A stretch of DNA of 42,903 nt. It comes from Acidobacteriota bacterium (GTDB lineage: Bacteria; Acidobacteriota; Thermoanaerobaculia; UBA5066). The translations under genes were made by a program, and so were the position numbers. Where the stretch lies: positions 1-42,903 of the forward strand of contig RHKY01000045.1 of the NCBI GenBank assembly GCA_008363385.1. Direction: 5' to 3'. A model generated the notes under the pieces. That model saw nothing but the letters and a program-made list of their open reading frames with translations. It searched no databases and was not told where the DNA came from. Positions within the stretch are counted from its first letter, which is position 1; each line of letters starts with the position of its first letter. Shown one piece after another: positions 7,891-15,911 of the stretch.

Positions 7891-10407
7891 CTACTCGAAC
7901 CAGCCGTTGACGTCGACGATCACGTCGACGGAGCCGGAGAGGCCCGCCCGGACGACGAAGGCCCCCGCGGGGGAGAGGCCGACGATCGCGTTGTTGGCTC
8001 TCACCTTCCCGGTGCGGAAGTTGACCGTGGAGGTGGCGGGCGGCGGGAGGTCCGCCGGGTGGACCGTCAGGAAGCCGTCGGCGGTCGGGTTGACGGCGGT
8101 GACGTTCACGGAGAGCGCCCGGGCCGACGCGGGGAGCCCGCAGGCGCCCAGGTGCGCCACGGTCCGGGGGGCGGCGCCGGTCGCGGCCGGGGCTCCGAGG
8201 GGCCCGGCGGGCCAGCGCGAGTCGAAGAGCCGGCAGGGGGCGAGCGTGTGGAAGCGGGTGGCGGCCGGGGGCGGGGCCGCCAGCGTGGCGACGCCGAGCG
8301 TGGCCGAGCGGGCCGGGAGCGTCAGGGCGAGCGTCCCGCCGGACGTCGCCGCGCTGCCGGCGGGGCCGAGGCGAGCGGCGCTCGTGAACCGGAACAGCGT
8401 GACGTCCCCGGTCAGCCCGCCCGCCGCGCTCACCGTCACCGCCTGGTCGGCCGTGTCCTTGTTGAAGAGGAGGAGGTAGAGCGTCGAGCCCCGGCCGTGG
8501 ACGGCGTACGAGCCGACGAGGTCGACGTTCGAGCTGGTGGCCCTCACGCTGGTCCCGGCCACCTGCGAGCCCGCGCCGTCGTAGTCGAGGAAGAGCGCGA
8601 AGGCGTCCTCGACGAGCGTGTCCTCGTCCGGCGCCGACCAGCGGGTGGCCAGGTCCAGCCCCTCCCGGCCGAAGATCGCCAGCGCCTCGGCCTGCGCCAT
8701 CGCCGAGCTGATGCCGCCGTCCCCGAAGTTGTACTCGCCGATGGCCAGCTTCGTCCCCGGGTAGTGCGTCTCCCGGAGCTCTCGCATCATCGGGATCAGA
8801 CGGATCGGGGGAGCCCCCGCCTGCCCGATCCACGACTCGGAGACCCACGTCGGGTCGTAGAGCTCCTTCAGCGCGCGCAGCCGCCGGGCGGACGTGGCGG
8901 CCGACTCGTCGGTCGTGAGGGCGACGTTCGTCCCCTGCGGGTAGAAGTGGAGGTCGTAGTAGTCGAGGAGGCGGACGCCGTTCGCCGCGTCGTACTGAGC
9001 GAGCTGGGAGAGGTACCACTGGGCGAGCGACTGGTTCCCGTGCGCGGCCCAGTCGGCGCCCGGCGCGCAGCCGTCGGCGGCCGAGTAGAAGTACCCGCAC
9101 CAGCCCCACTCGCCGGGGCCGAGGGTCTCGACGCCCGGGTCCTGCGCCTTCATGGCGGCGGCGTAGTCCCGCGTCTTCTGCCACAGCTCGTCGTAGTCCA
9201 GCGGTTCGGGGTGGACGTCGCGGTGCGTGCTGTTCCAGAGCGCGGGCTCGTTGTCCAGGCCTAGGAACCTCACCCCCCCCGCCCCGGCCGTCCCCGTCCG
9301 CCCCGCCATGTGGGACGTCCAGCCCGTGGCGAAGGGGACGCCGACGGCGATCGAGGTGTCGGCCGGGTCGTTGCCGGTCAGCGGCGTGCATCCGCCCGGC
9401 GGCGAGCTCGTCAGGCAGCCGTTCCCCGCGTCGGGCTGGCACCAGTCCGGGGGGTTGGCCCCGAAGTAGGTGCACTCCGTCGTCTGCTGGGCGCCGTACT
9501 TGGCCACGGAGAAACCCCACCGCCGCACGCGGTCCCTGGGCGTCCAGCCGAGCATCGGGACGGTCATCCAGGGCTGGCCGCCCGCCGCGCGCGTGGCGTC
9601 GACGAAGTCGTCGGCCGCCGAGCCGTGAGGGAGCGTCCCCGGGTCGGGGTTGGCGTAGTTGGTGAAGAACCAGTCGTTGGCGCTGTTGTCCACGTCCAGC
9701 TGCCAGTTGTACCGGCTGGTCCGGTTCCCGCCCCAGCGCCTGACGGGCCACTTCATCCGGGCCATCTGGGCGTCCGAGCCCCAGTTCACGCCGAAGATGA
9801 GCGGGCTGATCGCGCGCCGGTCGAGCGAGGCGTCGACCGAGACGGTGAGGGGGGCGGGCGGGACGTCGGGGCCGGTGAAGGCGACGTCGTCGACGTAGAC
9901 CGTGGCCTGGTCCCCGCCGCTCCCGTCCTGCAGCCAGAAGCCGTCCACCTGCGTCCCGGGGGTGACGCCGAGGCTCGCGAAGGGGACGACGGCCTTCGCC
10001 CACGCGCCGGCAGGGATCGCCCCTCCCGTCACGAAGCCCGCCAGGGGCTGGGCGGTCCCCGCGACGCTCCCTCCCAGGATCAGCGCGACGCTCACGTTCT
10101 GCCCGCCGCCCGGGCCCCCGTGGACCCAGAGCTCCAGCGTGTCGTACGCCGTCGTCGAGATCCCCGCGTCGCGGTGGAGGAAGAGCCCCTCCCAGTCGTC
10201 CGGCTCCCACGAGATCGCGGCCGTCCCGGAGTGGACGACGCCCGTCTGAGCGAGCGAGCGGGTCGCCCAGCTCCAGTCCGAGAAGCCGTTCTGGAGCTGG
10301 TCGTCGTAGACGGTCAGCGTGGCGGCCGCGAGGGGGAGGGGGAGGAGGAGGAGCGCCCCGAGCAGGGCGAGCGGGCGCTTGCGCGCGGCCCCGAGCATCT
10401 TCTTCAT
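7891..10407 (-). CDS. Secreted GH44 endoglucanase/xyloglucanase with accessory domains
   Basis: This 838-residue secreted protein has a signal peptide at about 1-29 and a carbohydrate-binding-like beta-sandwich at about 30-180 (LTVYDDQLQNGFSDWSW ... VYVDDVAF). The GH44 catalytic region spans about 188-715. The catalytic acid is probably E387 in LGLDNEPALW and the nucleophile E558 in AIGEYNFG. Other GH44 landmarks are RRWGGNRTSRYNWQLD and LDYYDLHFYPQG. The last about 115 residues (FHTLAPCRLFDSR ... VDVIVDVNGWF) form a C-terminal domain often seen on secreted Acidobacteriota proteins, perhaps for surface attachment. The expected role is endo-cleavage of beta-glucan or xyloglucan outside the cell. 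The gene is alone, with no sugar transporter beside it. Confidence 0.88.
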   Translation of the reverse strand: MKKMLGAARKRPLALLGALLLLPLPLAAATLTVYDDQLQNGFSDWSWATRSLAQTGVVHSGTAAISWEPDDWEGLFLHRDAGISTTAYDTLELWVHGGPGGGQNVSVALILGGSVAGTAQPLAGFVTGGAIPAGAWAKAVVPFASLGVTPGTQVDGFWLQDGSGGDQATVYVDDVAFTGPDVPPAPLTVSVDASLDRRAISPLIFGVNWGSDAQMARMKWPVRRWGGNRTSRYNWQLDVDNSANDWFFTNYANPDPGTLPHGSAADDFVDATRAAGGQPWMTVPMLGWTPRDRVRRWGFSVAKYGAQQTTECTYFGANPPDWCQPDAGNGCLTSSPPGGCTPLTGNDPADTSIAVGVPFATGWTSHMAGRTGTAGAGGVRFLGLDNEPALWNSTHRDVHPEPLDYDELWQKTRDYAAAMKAQDPGVETLGPGEWGWCGYFYSAADGCAPGADWAAHGNQSLAQWYLSQLAQYDAANGVRLLDYYDLHFYPQGTNVALTTDESAATSARRLRALKELYDPTWVSESWIGQAGAPPIRLIPMMRELRETHYPGTKLAIGEYNFGDGGISSAMAQAEALAIFGREGLDLATRWSAPDEDTLVEDAFALFLDYDGAGSQVAGTSVRATSSNVDLVGSYAVHGRGSTLYLLLFNKDTADQAVTVSAAGGLTGDVTLFRFTSAARLGPAGSAATSGGTLALTLPARSATLGVATLAAPPPAATRFHTLAPCRLFDSRWPAGPLGAPAATGAAPRTVAHLGACGLPASARALSVNVTAVNPTADGFLTVHPADLPPPATSTVNFRTGKVRANNAIVGLSPAGAFVVRAGLSGSVDVIVDVNGWFE

Positions 10408-10491
10408 GGCGGTCTTCGCCTCATCCTAATGTGTCGGGAGCCCACGCGGAACCGGGACGGCGCCCCGGCAGTGCGCATTCCCCCGGGGTCC

Positions 10492-11904
10492 TCAGACGAG
10501 CTTCGGGACGCTCGGCGAGGACTCCGACAGCGGAGCGGGCGGCATGCCGGGCGGCGGCTCGAAGCCCGCGAGCGAGAGGCTCTTCCAGACGAGGGTCAGG
10601 AGCGCGGCGGGGGCGTAGGGGCGGTTCAAGAGGTCGGCCGCCCCCGACTGGATCCCGAACGCGTACTGGGACCGGTCGAGCTTCGGGGTCGTCAGGAGGA
10701 CCGGGATCTGGGCCAGCGCCGGCTGCGACTTGATCACGCGCGTCGTGTCGAAGCCGTCGAGCCCCGGAAGGGTCGTGTCCATCAGGATCAGGTCCGGCGG
10801 CTCGCGGTGGAGGAGCTCCAGCGCAGCGGCGCCGCTCGTGGCCTCCCGGACGAGGCAGCCGCCGGACCTGAGCGCCTCGGCCGCCTCGGCCCGGTGGTCT
10901 TCCTCGTCCTCGACGACGAGGACGACCGGGCGCCGGGCGGGTCGAGCCTGAGCGGCCGGCTGGGCCGGCGCGACCGGGGGCTCTGCGGGAGCCGCCTCCA
11001 CGGTCGGCGGCGGCAGCTCGACCGGCTTCGGCTCGATCCGGGTCCCGCCCGAGGAGGGGCGGTGCTGGGCCACCGCCAGCGCGGCCTCCATCGCCGCCGC
11101 GGACGGGAAGCGGTCGGCGGGGTCCTTGGCCATGGCGCGCCGGACGATGGCGTACAGCTCGGGGGTCACCCCCGGGAAGAGCGCGAGGTCCTCGGGGACC
11201 GGCTGCGTGACGTGCTTCATCGCGATCGCCAGCTGCGAGTCGCCGGTGAAGGGAAGGGTCCCGGTCAGCGTCTCGTAGGCCACGACGCCGATCGAGTAGA
11301 TGTCCGTCCTCGTGTCGACCGGCTTGCCGAGCGCCTGCTCGGGGGAGACGTAGTGGGGGGTCCCGAGGAAGGTCGAGCCGAGCGTGACCCCCTTCCCCTC
11401 GGACGAGCGGGCCAGGCCGAAGTCGAGGATGGCGACGCCGCCCCCCTCGTCGACGATCACGTTCGAGGACTTCAGGTCCCGGTGGATGACCCCGGCCAGG
11501 TGCGCGGCGTGCGTCCCGAGGCAGACCTGCCGGAGGATCGAGATCGCGCGGGCCGGGTCGAGCCCCATCGGGCCCTCCTCCTCGATCAGGGTCCGGAGGT
11601 TCCTGCCCGGGATGAACTCCATCGTGATGAACGGGAAGTCGCCGCTCATCCCGAAGTCGTGCAGCCGGGCCACGTTCGGGTGCTTGATCTTCCGGTTCAG
11701 GTGGATCTCCCGCTTGAAGCGGGCCAGGATCTCCGGGTCGTCCACCTCGAGGCTCGGGAAGAGGACCTTGATCGCGACGTCCTCGTCCAGCTCGCCGTCG
11801 CGGGCCTTGAAGACGACCCCCATCGCCCCCCGTCCGATCGTGGCCAGGTGGGTGTACCGGGGGACCCCGGCGAAGAAGGTCTCGATCAGCTTCTCGAGGT
11901 TCAT
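10492..11904 (-). CDS. Ser/Thr protein kinase fused to a C-terminal receiver domain
   Basis: This 470-residue cytoplasmic protein has a complete Hanks-type kinase domain at about 17-280: GRGAMGVVF glycine loop, K46, HRDLKSSN with D143, DFG 161-163, and GTPHYVSPEQ activation segment. A proline/alanine-rich linker follows (about 282-325), then a receiver domain (about 327-445). The receiver has its acidic pair (VEDEED), phospho-acceptor D376 in LILMDTTLPG and T405/T406. The usually invariant lysine before proline is arginine (R428 in LLNRPY). No transmembrane segment or sensor domain is present, so input may come from phosphotransfer onto the receiver. It is divergent from the DUF1549 gene. Joining the two phosphorylation systems in one chain is uncommon. 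Confidence 0.92.
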   Translation of the reverse strand: MNLEKLIETFFAGVPRYTHLATIGRGAMGVVFKARDGELDEDVAIKVLFPSLEVDDPEILARFKREIHLNRKIKHPNVARLHDFGMSGDFPFITMEFIPGRNLRTLIEEEGPMGLDPARAISILRQVCLGTHAAHLAGVIHRDLKSSNVIVDEGGGVAILDFGLARSSEGKGVTLGSTFLGTPHYVSPEQALGKPVDTRTDIYSIGVVAYETLTGTLPFTGDSQLAIAMKHVTQPVPEDLALFPGVTPELYAIVRRAMAKDPADRFPSAAAMEAALAVAQHRPSSGGTRIEPKPVELPPPTVEAAPAEPPVAPAQPAAQARPARRPVVLVVEDEEDHRAEAAEALRSGGCLVREATSGAAALELLHREPPDLILMDTTLPGLDGFDTTRVIKSQPALAQIPVLLTTPKLDRSQYAFGIQSGAADLLNRPYAPAALLTLVWKSLSLAGFEPPPGMPPAPLSESSPSVPKLV

Positions 11905-12051
11905 GAGGTCCCTTGCGGCCCCGGGAGTCCCCCGATCCTACCCGGGGAGCCGAGGGGCGCGGTAGCGGACCTCTCGCGCCTCGGCCCCGGGGCCGTTGTA
12001 AACCTGCGACGCGCTCGCAGCGTCCGATGTCCGTTCTCCCGGAGGTGCCCG

Positions 12052-13974
12052 ATGTCGACGACCCGGAATCCGGCGGTCCGCGGGACGGTTTTCGTGGCGG
12101 GCCTGATCCTCCTGGCGCCGGCCGCCTCGCGGGCGGCCGACTGCCCCCTCCCCGCCGTCTCCCACGACCCGGACGGCGCCCGGGTCCGCCTGGAGGTGGC
12201 GCGAGCCACCCTCCGGTTCGCCCCCGCTCACCCGGCGCCCGCGGGCGGAGGGCCGGTCGCGCCCGGGTCCGACCCGCTCGTCCCCCACCCCTGGATCCGG
12301 CGGGTCAACTTCGTCGACGAGGAGATCTTCGGGGCGATGGACGCCGCCGGGGTCGTCCCGGCACCGCTCTCGGGCGACGCCGAGTTCCTCCGCCGGGTCA
12401 CCCTCGACCTGACGGGCCGGATCCCGGACTGGGTGACGGTGAAGGCGTTCCTCGCGGACGGCAGCGCCGGAAAGCGCGACCGGGAGGTCGACCGGCTCCT
12501 CTCCTCCGACGCCTTCGTCGACCGCTGGGCCCTCTTCTACGACGACCTCCTCCGGAACACCTTCAACGCCGACAGCGGCAAGCTCGGGGCCACCTCGCGG
12601 AACGCCTTCCACTCCTGGTTCGCCGACGCCGTCCGGTCCGGGAAGCCGTGGGACGCCATGGCGAGGGAGCTGATCACGGCGGCCGGGCGGAACGGCCCCG
12701 GGACGACGGGCGAGACGCACGACGCGGCGGCGAACCTCGTCGTAAGGAACCTCCAGACGAACGGCCCCCCGCAGGACACGTACGACAACCTCGCCGCATC
12801 GACCGGCAGCGTCTTCCTGGGCGTCAACGTCTTCTGCACCTCGTGCCACAGCGGGGCGGGGCACACCGACGAGATCAACCTCTGGCTCACGACCGTCTCC
12901 CGGAAGGACTTCTGGGGGATGGCCTCCTTCTGGTCCCGGACGACGGTCCAGAGGCAGGGGACGCCGCCAAGCTTCACCTTCCTCGTCGGGGACCGGCCGG
13001 GCGGGACCTACCAGCTCGGGACGACGACGGGCAACAAGACCCCGCGGGACGGCGGTGTCTGGGCCGGCGGGGCGACCTCGGTGAGCCCGCGGTTCGTCCT
13101 GACCGGCGAGGTCCCGGGGACGGGAGAGGGGTACCGGGGCACGCTGGCGCGGATGGTCACGTCCCACCCCCAGTTCGCCCGCGCCCACGTCAACCTCCTC
13201 TGGAAGGAGCTGTTCGGCCTCGGGATCGTGGAGCCCGCCGACGACTTCGACCTCCTCCGTCAGGACCCGGCGAACCCGCCGCCCTCCCCCTGGACGGTCC
13301 AGCCGACGCACCCGCGCCTCCTCGAGCAGCTGGCGGCCGAGTACGCCGCGGGCGGCTACGACCTGCGGTCGATCCTCCGGACGATGGTCCGCTCGAGCGC
13401 CTACCAGCTCTCGTCCTCGTACCCCGGTACGTGGAGCGAGGCGATGACGCCTCTCTTCGCCCGCCACTTCGTGAGGCGCCTCAGGGCCGAGGAGGTCCTC
13501 GACGCCGTCACGAAGGCGACCGGCGTCCCGGCTGCGCTCTCGGTCTCGGGGTCCGCGTCGCCGGTCCGCTGGGCGGGGCAGCTGCCGGACGTGGACGGCG
13601 AGCCCTCGGGAGCCGGGATGCGCCCGTACCGCCTCTTCCTCGACACGTTCCTGCGCGGCGACCGGGACACTGTGAAGCGCTCCTCGCAGGGGTCGATCTC
13701 GCAGGCGCTGGCGATGCTGAACGACCGGGTCGTCACGGACCGCCCGAAGTCCTCGGCCGGCCTCGTCCGCAAGCTCCTGATGGCCGGGACGCCGCCCGAC
13801 GAGATCGTCACGACGCTCTTCCTGGCGACCCTCTCGCGGCCCCCCTCCCCGTCCGAGCTGGAGTCCGCCCGGGCCGTCCTGACGGACCTGGGGCCCGGCC
13901 AGACGACCGCGAGCGCCGCAGAGGACCTCCAGTTCGTCCTCCTCAACAAGCTCGACTTCCTCTTCTGCTACTGA
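12052..13974 (+). CDS. DUF1549/DUF1553 secreted protein with CXXCH motif
   Basis: This 640-residue protein has a signal peptide (about 1-29, ending ASRAADC). A DUF1549 region follows (about 85-300, with EFLRRVTLDLTGRIP and DRLLSSDAFVDRWA), then a DUF1553 region (about 365-600, with HVNLLWKELFGLGIVEPADDF and LLRTM-like SILRTMVRSSAYQLSS). CTSCH at 262-266 matches the CXXCH typical of this family and could bind haem c. The biochemical role is unknown. The family is abundant in Planctomycetes and Acidobacteriota, always exported and usually next to DUF1501, as here. ATG 12052 has GGAGG six bases upstream. Sixteen bases separate it from the DUF1501 gene, so they are surely one operon. Confidence 0.88.
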   Translation: MSTTRNPAVRGTVFVAGLILLAPAASRAADCPLPAVSHDPDGARVRLEVARATLRFAPAHPAPAGGGPVAPGSDPLVPHPWIRRVNFVDEEIFGAMDAAGVVPAPLSGDAEFLRRVTLDLTGRIPDWVTVKAFLADGSAGKRDREVDRLLSSDAFVDRWALFYDDLLRNTFNADSGKLGATSRNAFHSWFADAVRSGKPWDAMARELITAAGRNGPGTTGETHDAAANLVVRNLQTNGPPQDTYDNLAASTGSVFLGVNVFCTSCHSGAGHTDEINLWLTTVSRKDFWGMASFWSRTTVQRQGTPPSFTFLVGDRPGGTYQLGTTTGNKTPRDGGVWAGGATSVSPRFVLTGEVPGTGEGYRGTLARMVTSHPQFARAHVNLLWKELFGLGIVEPADDFDLLRQDPANPPPSPWTVQPTHPRLLEQLAAEYAAGGYDLRSILRTMVRSSAYQLSSSYPGTWSEAMTPLFARHFVRRLRAEEVLDAVTKATGVPAALSVSGSASPVRWAGQLPDVDGEPSGAGMRPYRLFLDTFLRGDRDTVKRSSQGSISQALAMLNDRVVTDRPKSSAGLVRKLLMAGTPPDEIVTTLFLATLSRPPSPSELESARAVLTDLGPGQTTASAAEDLQFVLLNKLDFLFCY

Positions 13975-13989
13975 AGCCGGAGGCCGCCG

Positions 13990-15384
13990 ATGAAGCCCAC
14001 TCCCCGCCCCGATCCCGGCCCCTCGCCGTTCGCGGGCCCCGGCCTCTCCCGCCGCGGCTTCCTGGAGCTGTCGGCCGGGGGCCTCGTCGCCTCGTGGTTC
14101 CTGAGGAGCCCGGCCGCCGCCTGGGCGGCCACGAGGGCCCCGGGCGTGGCGCCGCGCGGGACGGCGAGGAACGCGATCCTCGTCTTCCTCCCCGGCGCCC
14201 TCAGCCAGACCGACACCTGGGACCTCAAGGAGGGGAGCTGGACGCCGTCCGCCCTGGCGCCGGCCGAGGCCGGTTCCGGGCTGCGCTTCCCGCAGGGGCT
14301 GATGCCGAGGATGTTCGACCGGCTGGCCGACGTCTCGATCGTCCGGTCGTACATGGCGTGGGCCCTCGTCCACGGCCTGGCCCAGACCTGGGTCCAGATC
14401 TCGCGCAACCCGACCGGCGCGCTCGGGTCGGTCGCGCCCCACGTCGGCTCGGTCGTCGCGCTCGAGATGGAGGCCCGGCGGGACGAGCGGGACGTCCTCC
14501 CGTCCTTCGTGGCCCTCTCCTCGCCGGGGCTCGTCGGCTCGGGCTACTTCCCGTCGACGTTCGCGCCGTTCGCGGTCACGCCGACCTCGACCGGCCTCCC
14601 GAGCCTCTCCCACCCCGACGGCGCCTCCCGGCTGGCCCTGCGCTGGCGCGACCTGGAGACGCTCGACGCCCGCCTCAGGAACGGCGACCCGCTCGGCAAG
14701 GAGGTGGCCGACATGGCGGGCTTCTACCGCCAGGCCAAGGCCCTCGTCGACGCGCCCGAGGTCGACGCCCTCTTCTCCACCTCCGAGGACGCCTACGAGC
14801 GGTACGGCGGAAGCCCCTTCGGCGGGGCCTGCCTCGTCGCCCGCCAGCTCCTGGCCGGACGGCGCGGGACCCGGTTCGTCCAGGTCTCGATGGGCGGCTG
14901 GGACATGCACTCGAACGTCTACGCCACGTCCGGCGCGAGCCTCCTGACGCTCTGTCCGCAGCTGGACGCCGGGCTCGGCGCTCTCCTCGACGACCTGAAG
15001 GCCACGCCGGGCGAGGAGGCCGGGAAGAGCCTCTTCGACGAGACGTTGGTCCTCGTGGCGAGCGAGTTCGGGCGGACCGTCGGCGCCCTCAACGGCCAGC
15101 AGGGGCGGGACCATTTCCTCAGGACGAGCGTCGTCCTCTTCGGCGGCGGGGTCCGCCGGGGCCACGTCGTCGGGGCGACGGACGCGACCGGAGCGGATCT
15201 CGCCGACCCGGGCTGGTCCGGGAACCGGGAAGTCCGGCCGGAGGACGTCGCCTGCACCCTCTACTCCGCCCTCGGCATCGACTGGACGACCGTCCGGCAC
15301 GACGACCCGGTCGGGCGGGGCTTCGAATACGTCCCCTACGCCCGGGAGGGCGTCTACCGGCCCGTCGACGAGCTGTTCGGCTGA
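13990..15384 (+). CDS. Tat-exported DUF1501 protein
   Basis: This 464-residue protein has a twin-arginine signal (SRRGFLELSAGG, RR at 21-22, hydrophobic stretch to about 46). The remainder matches DUF1501, a family with an alkaline-phosphatase/sulfatase-like fold. Visible landmarks include NAILVFLPGALSQTDTWD, QVSMGGWDMHSN, LVLVASEFGRTVGALNGQQGRDH and VLFGGGVRRGHVVGATD. The role is unknown; residues in GGWDMH and GRDH could bind metal. Export through Tat implies folding, perhaps with a cofactor, before secretion. It follows the DUF1549 gene by 15 nt. Partnership with a CXXCH-bearing protein suggests an extracytoplasmic complex, which is inference. Confidence 0.9.
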   Translation: MKPTPRPDPGPSPFAGPGLSRRGFLELSAGGLVASWFLRSPAAAWAATRAPGVAPRGTARNAILVFLPGALSQTDTWDLKEGSWTPSALAPAEAGSGLRFPQGLMPRMFDRLADVSIVRSYMAWALVHGLAQTWVQISRNPTGALGSVAPHVGSVVALEMEARRDERDVLPSFVALSSPGLVGSGYFPSTFAPFAVTPTSTGLPSLSHPDGASRLALRWRDLETLDARLRNGDPLGKEVADMAGFYRQAKALVDAPEVDALFSTSEDAYERYGGSPFGGACLVARQLLAGRRGTRFVQVSMGGWDMHSNVYATSGASLLTLCPQLDAGLGALLDDLKATPGEEAGKSLFDETLVLVASEFGRTVGALNGQQGRDHFLRTSVVLFGGGVRRGHVVGATDATGADLADPGWSGNREVRPEDVACTLYSALGIDWTTVRHDDPVGRGFEYVPYAREGVYRPVDELFG

Positions 15385-15432
15385 GACGCCCGGCGGGGCT
15401 GCCTCGCGGGGACGGCGGGGCCCGCCCCGGGG

Positions 15433-15438
15433 GATAAT
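15433..15438 (+). promoter_or_regulatory. Possible -10 element for the OsmC-like gene
   Basis: GATAAT lies 9 nt before the ATG at 15448 in an otherwise extremely G+C-rich gap. It differs from TATAAT by one base. No convincing -35 hexamer is seen 16-18 nt upstream. The closeness to the start codon would give a very short or absent leader, so this is a weak call. Confidence 0.3.
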
Positions 15439-15447
15439 GCGCGAACC

Positions 15448-15870
15448 ATGTCCGTCCTGATCCGGGGCCGCCTGGAAGGCACCGCCGTCACGCTCGTCCA
15501 CGGGCCGTCGGGGGCCGAGATCACCACGGTCCCGCCGTTGGACAACGGAGGCGACGGGAGCCGGTTCTCGCCGACCGACCTCTGCGCCGCCTCTCTCGGC
15601 GCCTGCGCCTCGACCATCCTCGGCCTCTACGCCCGCCGCTCCGGGATCCCCGTGGAGGGGGTGGAGTTCACGGTCGAGAAGGAGATGGGGGGGCCGCCGC
15701 GCCGGATCGGCCGCCTGACGCTGACCATGCGGATCCGGACCGACTGCACGGAGAAGGAGTTCGAGCGCCTCGTCGCCGCCGCCCGCGCCTGCCCTGTCCG
15801 GGTGACGCTTGGCGACGGTGTGGAGGTGGTCGAGAGCTACGAGCGGGCCGCCGCCGGGGTGCCCGCGTGA
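15448..15870 (+). CDS. OsmC family peroxiredoxin-like protein
   Basis: This 140-residue cytoplasmic protein is of OsmC/Ohr type, a family of thiol peroxidases acting on organic hydroperoxides. The two redox cysteines are placed as in the family: C53 in SLGACASTILG and C115 in ARACPVRV. The SPTDLCAASLGAC block is characteristic. It is closer to the YhfA/OsmC subgroup than to Ohr by this block, but I cannot settle the subgroup. The stop codon overlaps a GTG (15867) in frame with the next gene, though the better start of that gene is 42 nt further on. Confidence 0.88.
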   Translation: MSVLIRGRLEGTAVTLVHGPSGAEITTVPPLDNGGDGSRFSPTDLCAASLGACASTILGLYARRSGIPVEGVEFTVEKEMGGPPRRIGRLTLTMRIRTDCTEKEFERLVAAARACPVRVTLGDGVEVVESYERAAAGVPA

Positions 15871-15911
15871 GGGCCGCCGCCGCACGGCGCTCTGGCCCGG
15901 GAGGACGCAAC

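Noticed and set aside
9310-12051. Upstream extension of the DUF1549 frame
   Set aside because: It is antisense to the GH44 and kinase genes. The true start at 12052 has a ribosome site and begins a signal peptide.
11938-15885. 1315-codon minus-strand frame
   Set aside because: Antisense to the DUF1549, DUF1501 and OsmC genes. Arg/Glu/Gly-rich with no recognisable domain.
15867-15911. GTG 15867 as start of the PLC-like protein
   Set aside because: Although it overlaps the OsmC stop neatly, it would bury the signal peptide behind 15 polar residues. GTG 15912 has a better ribosome site.
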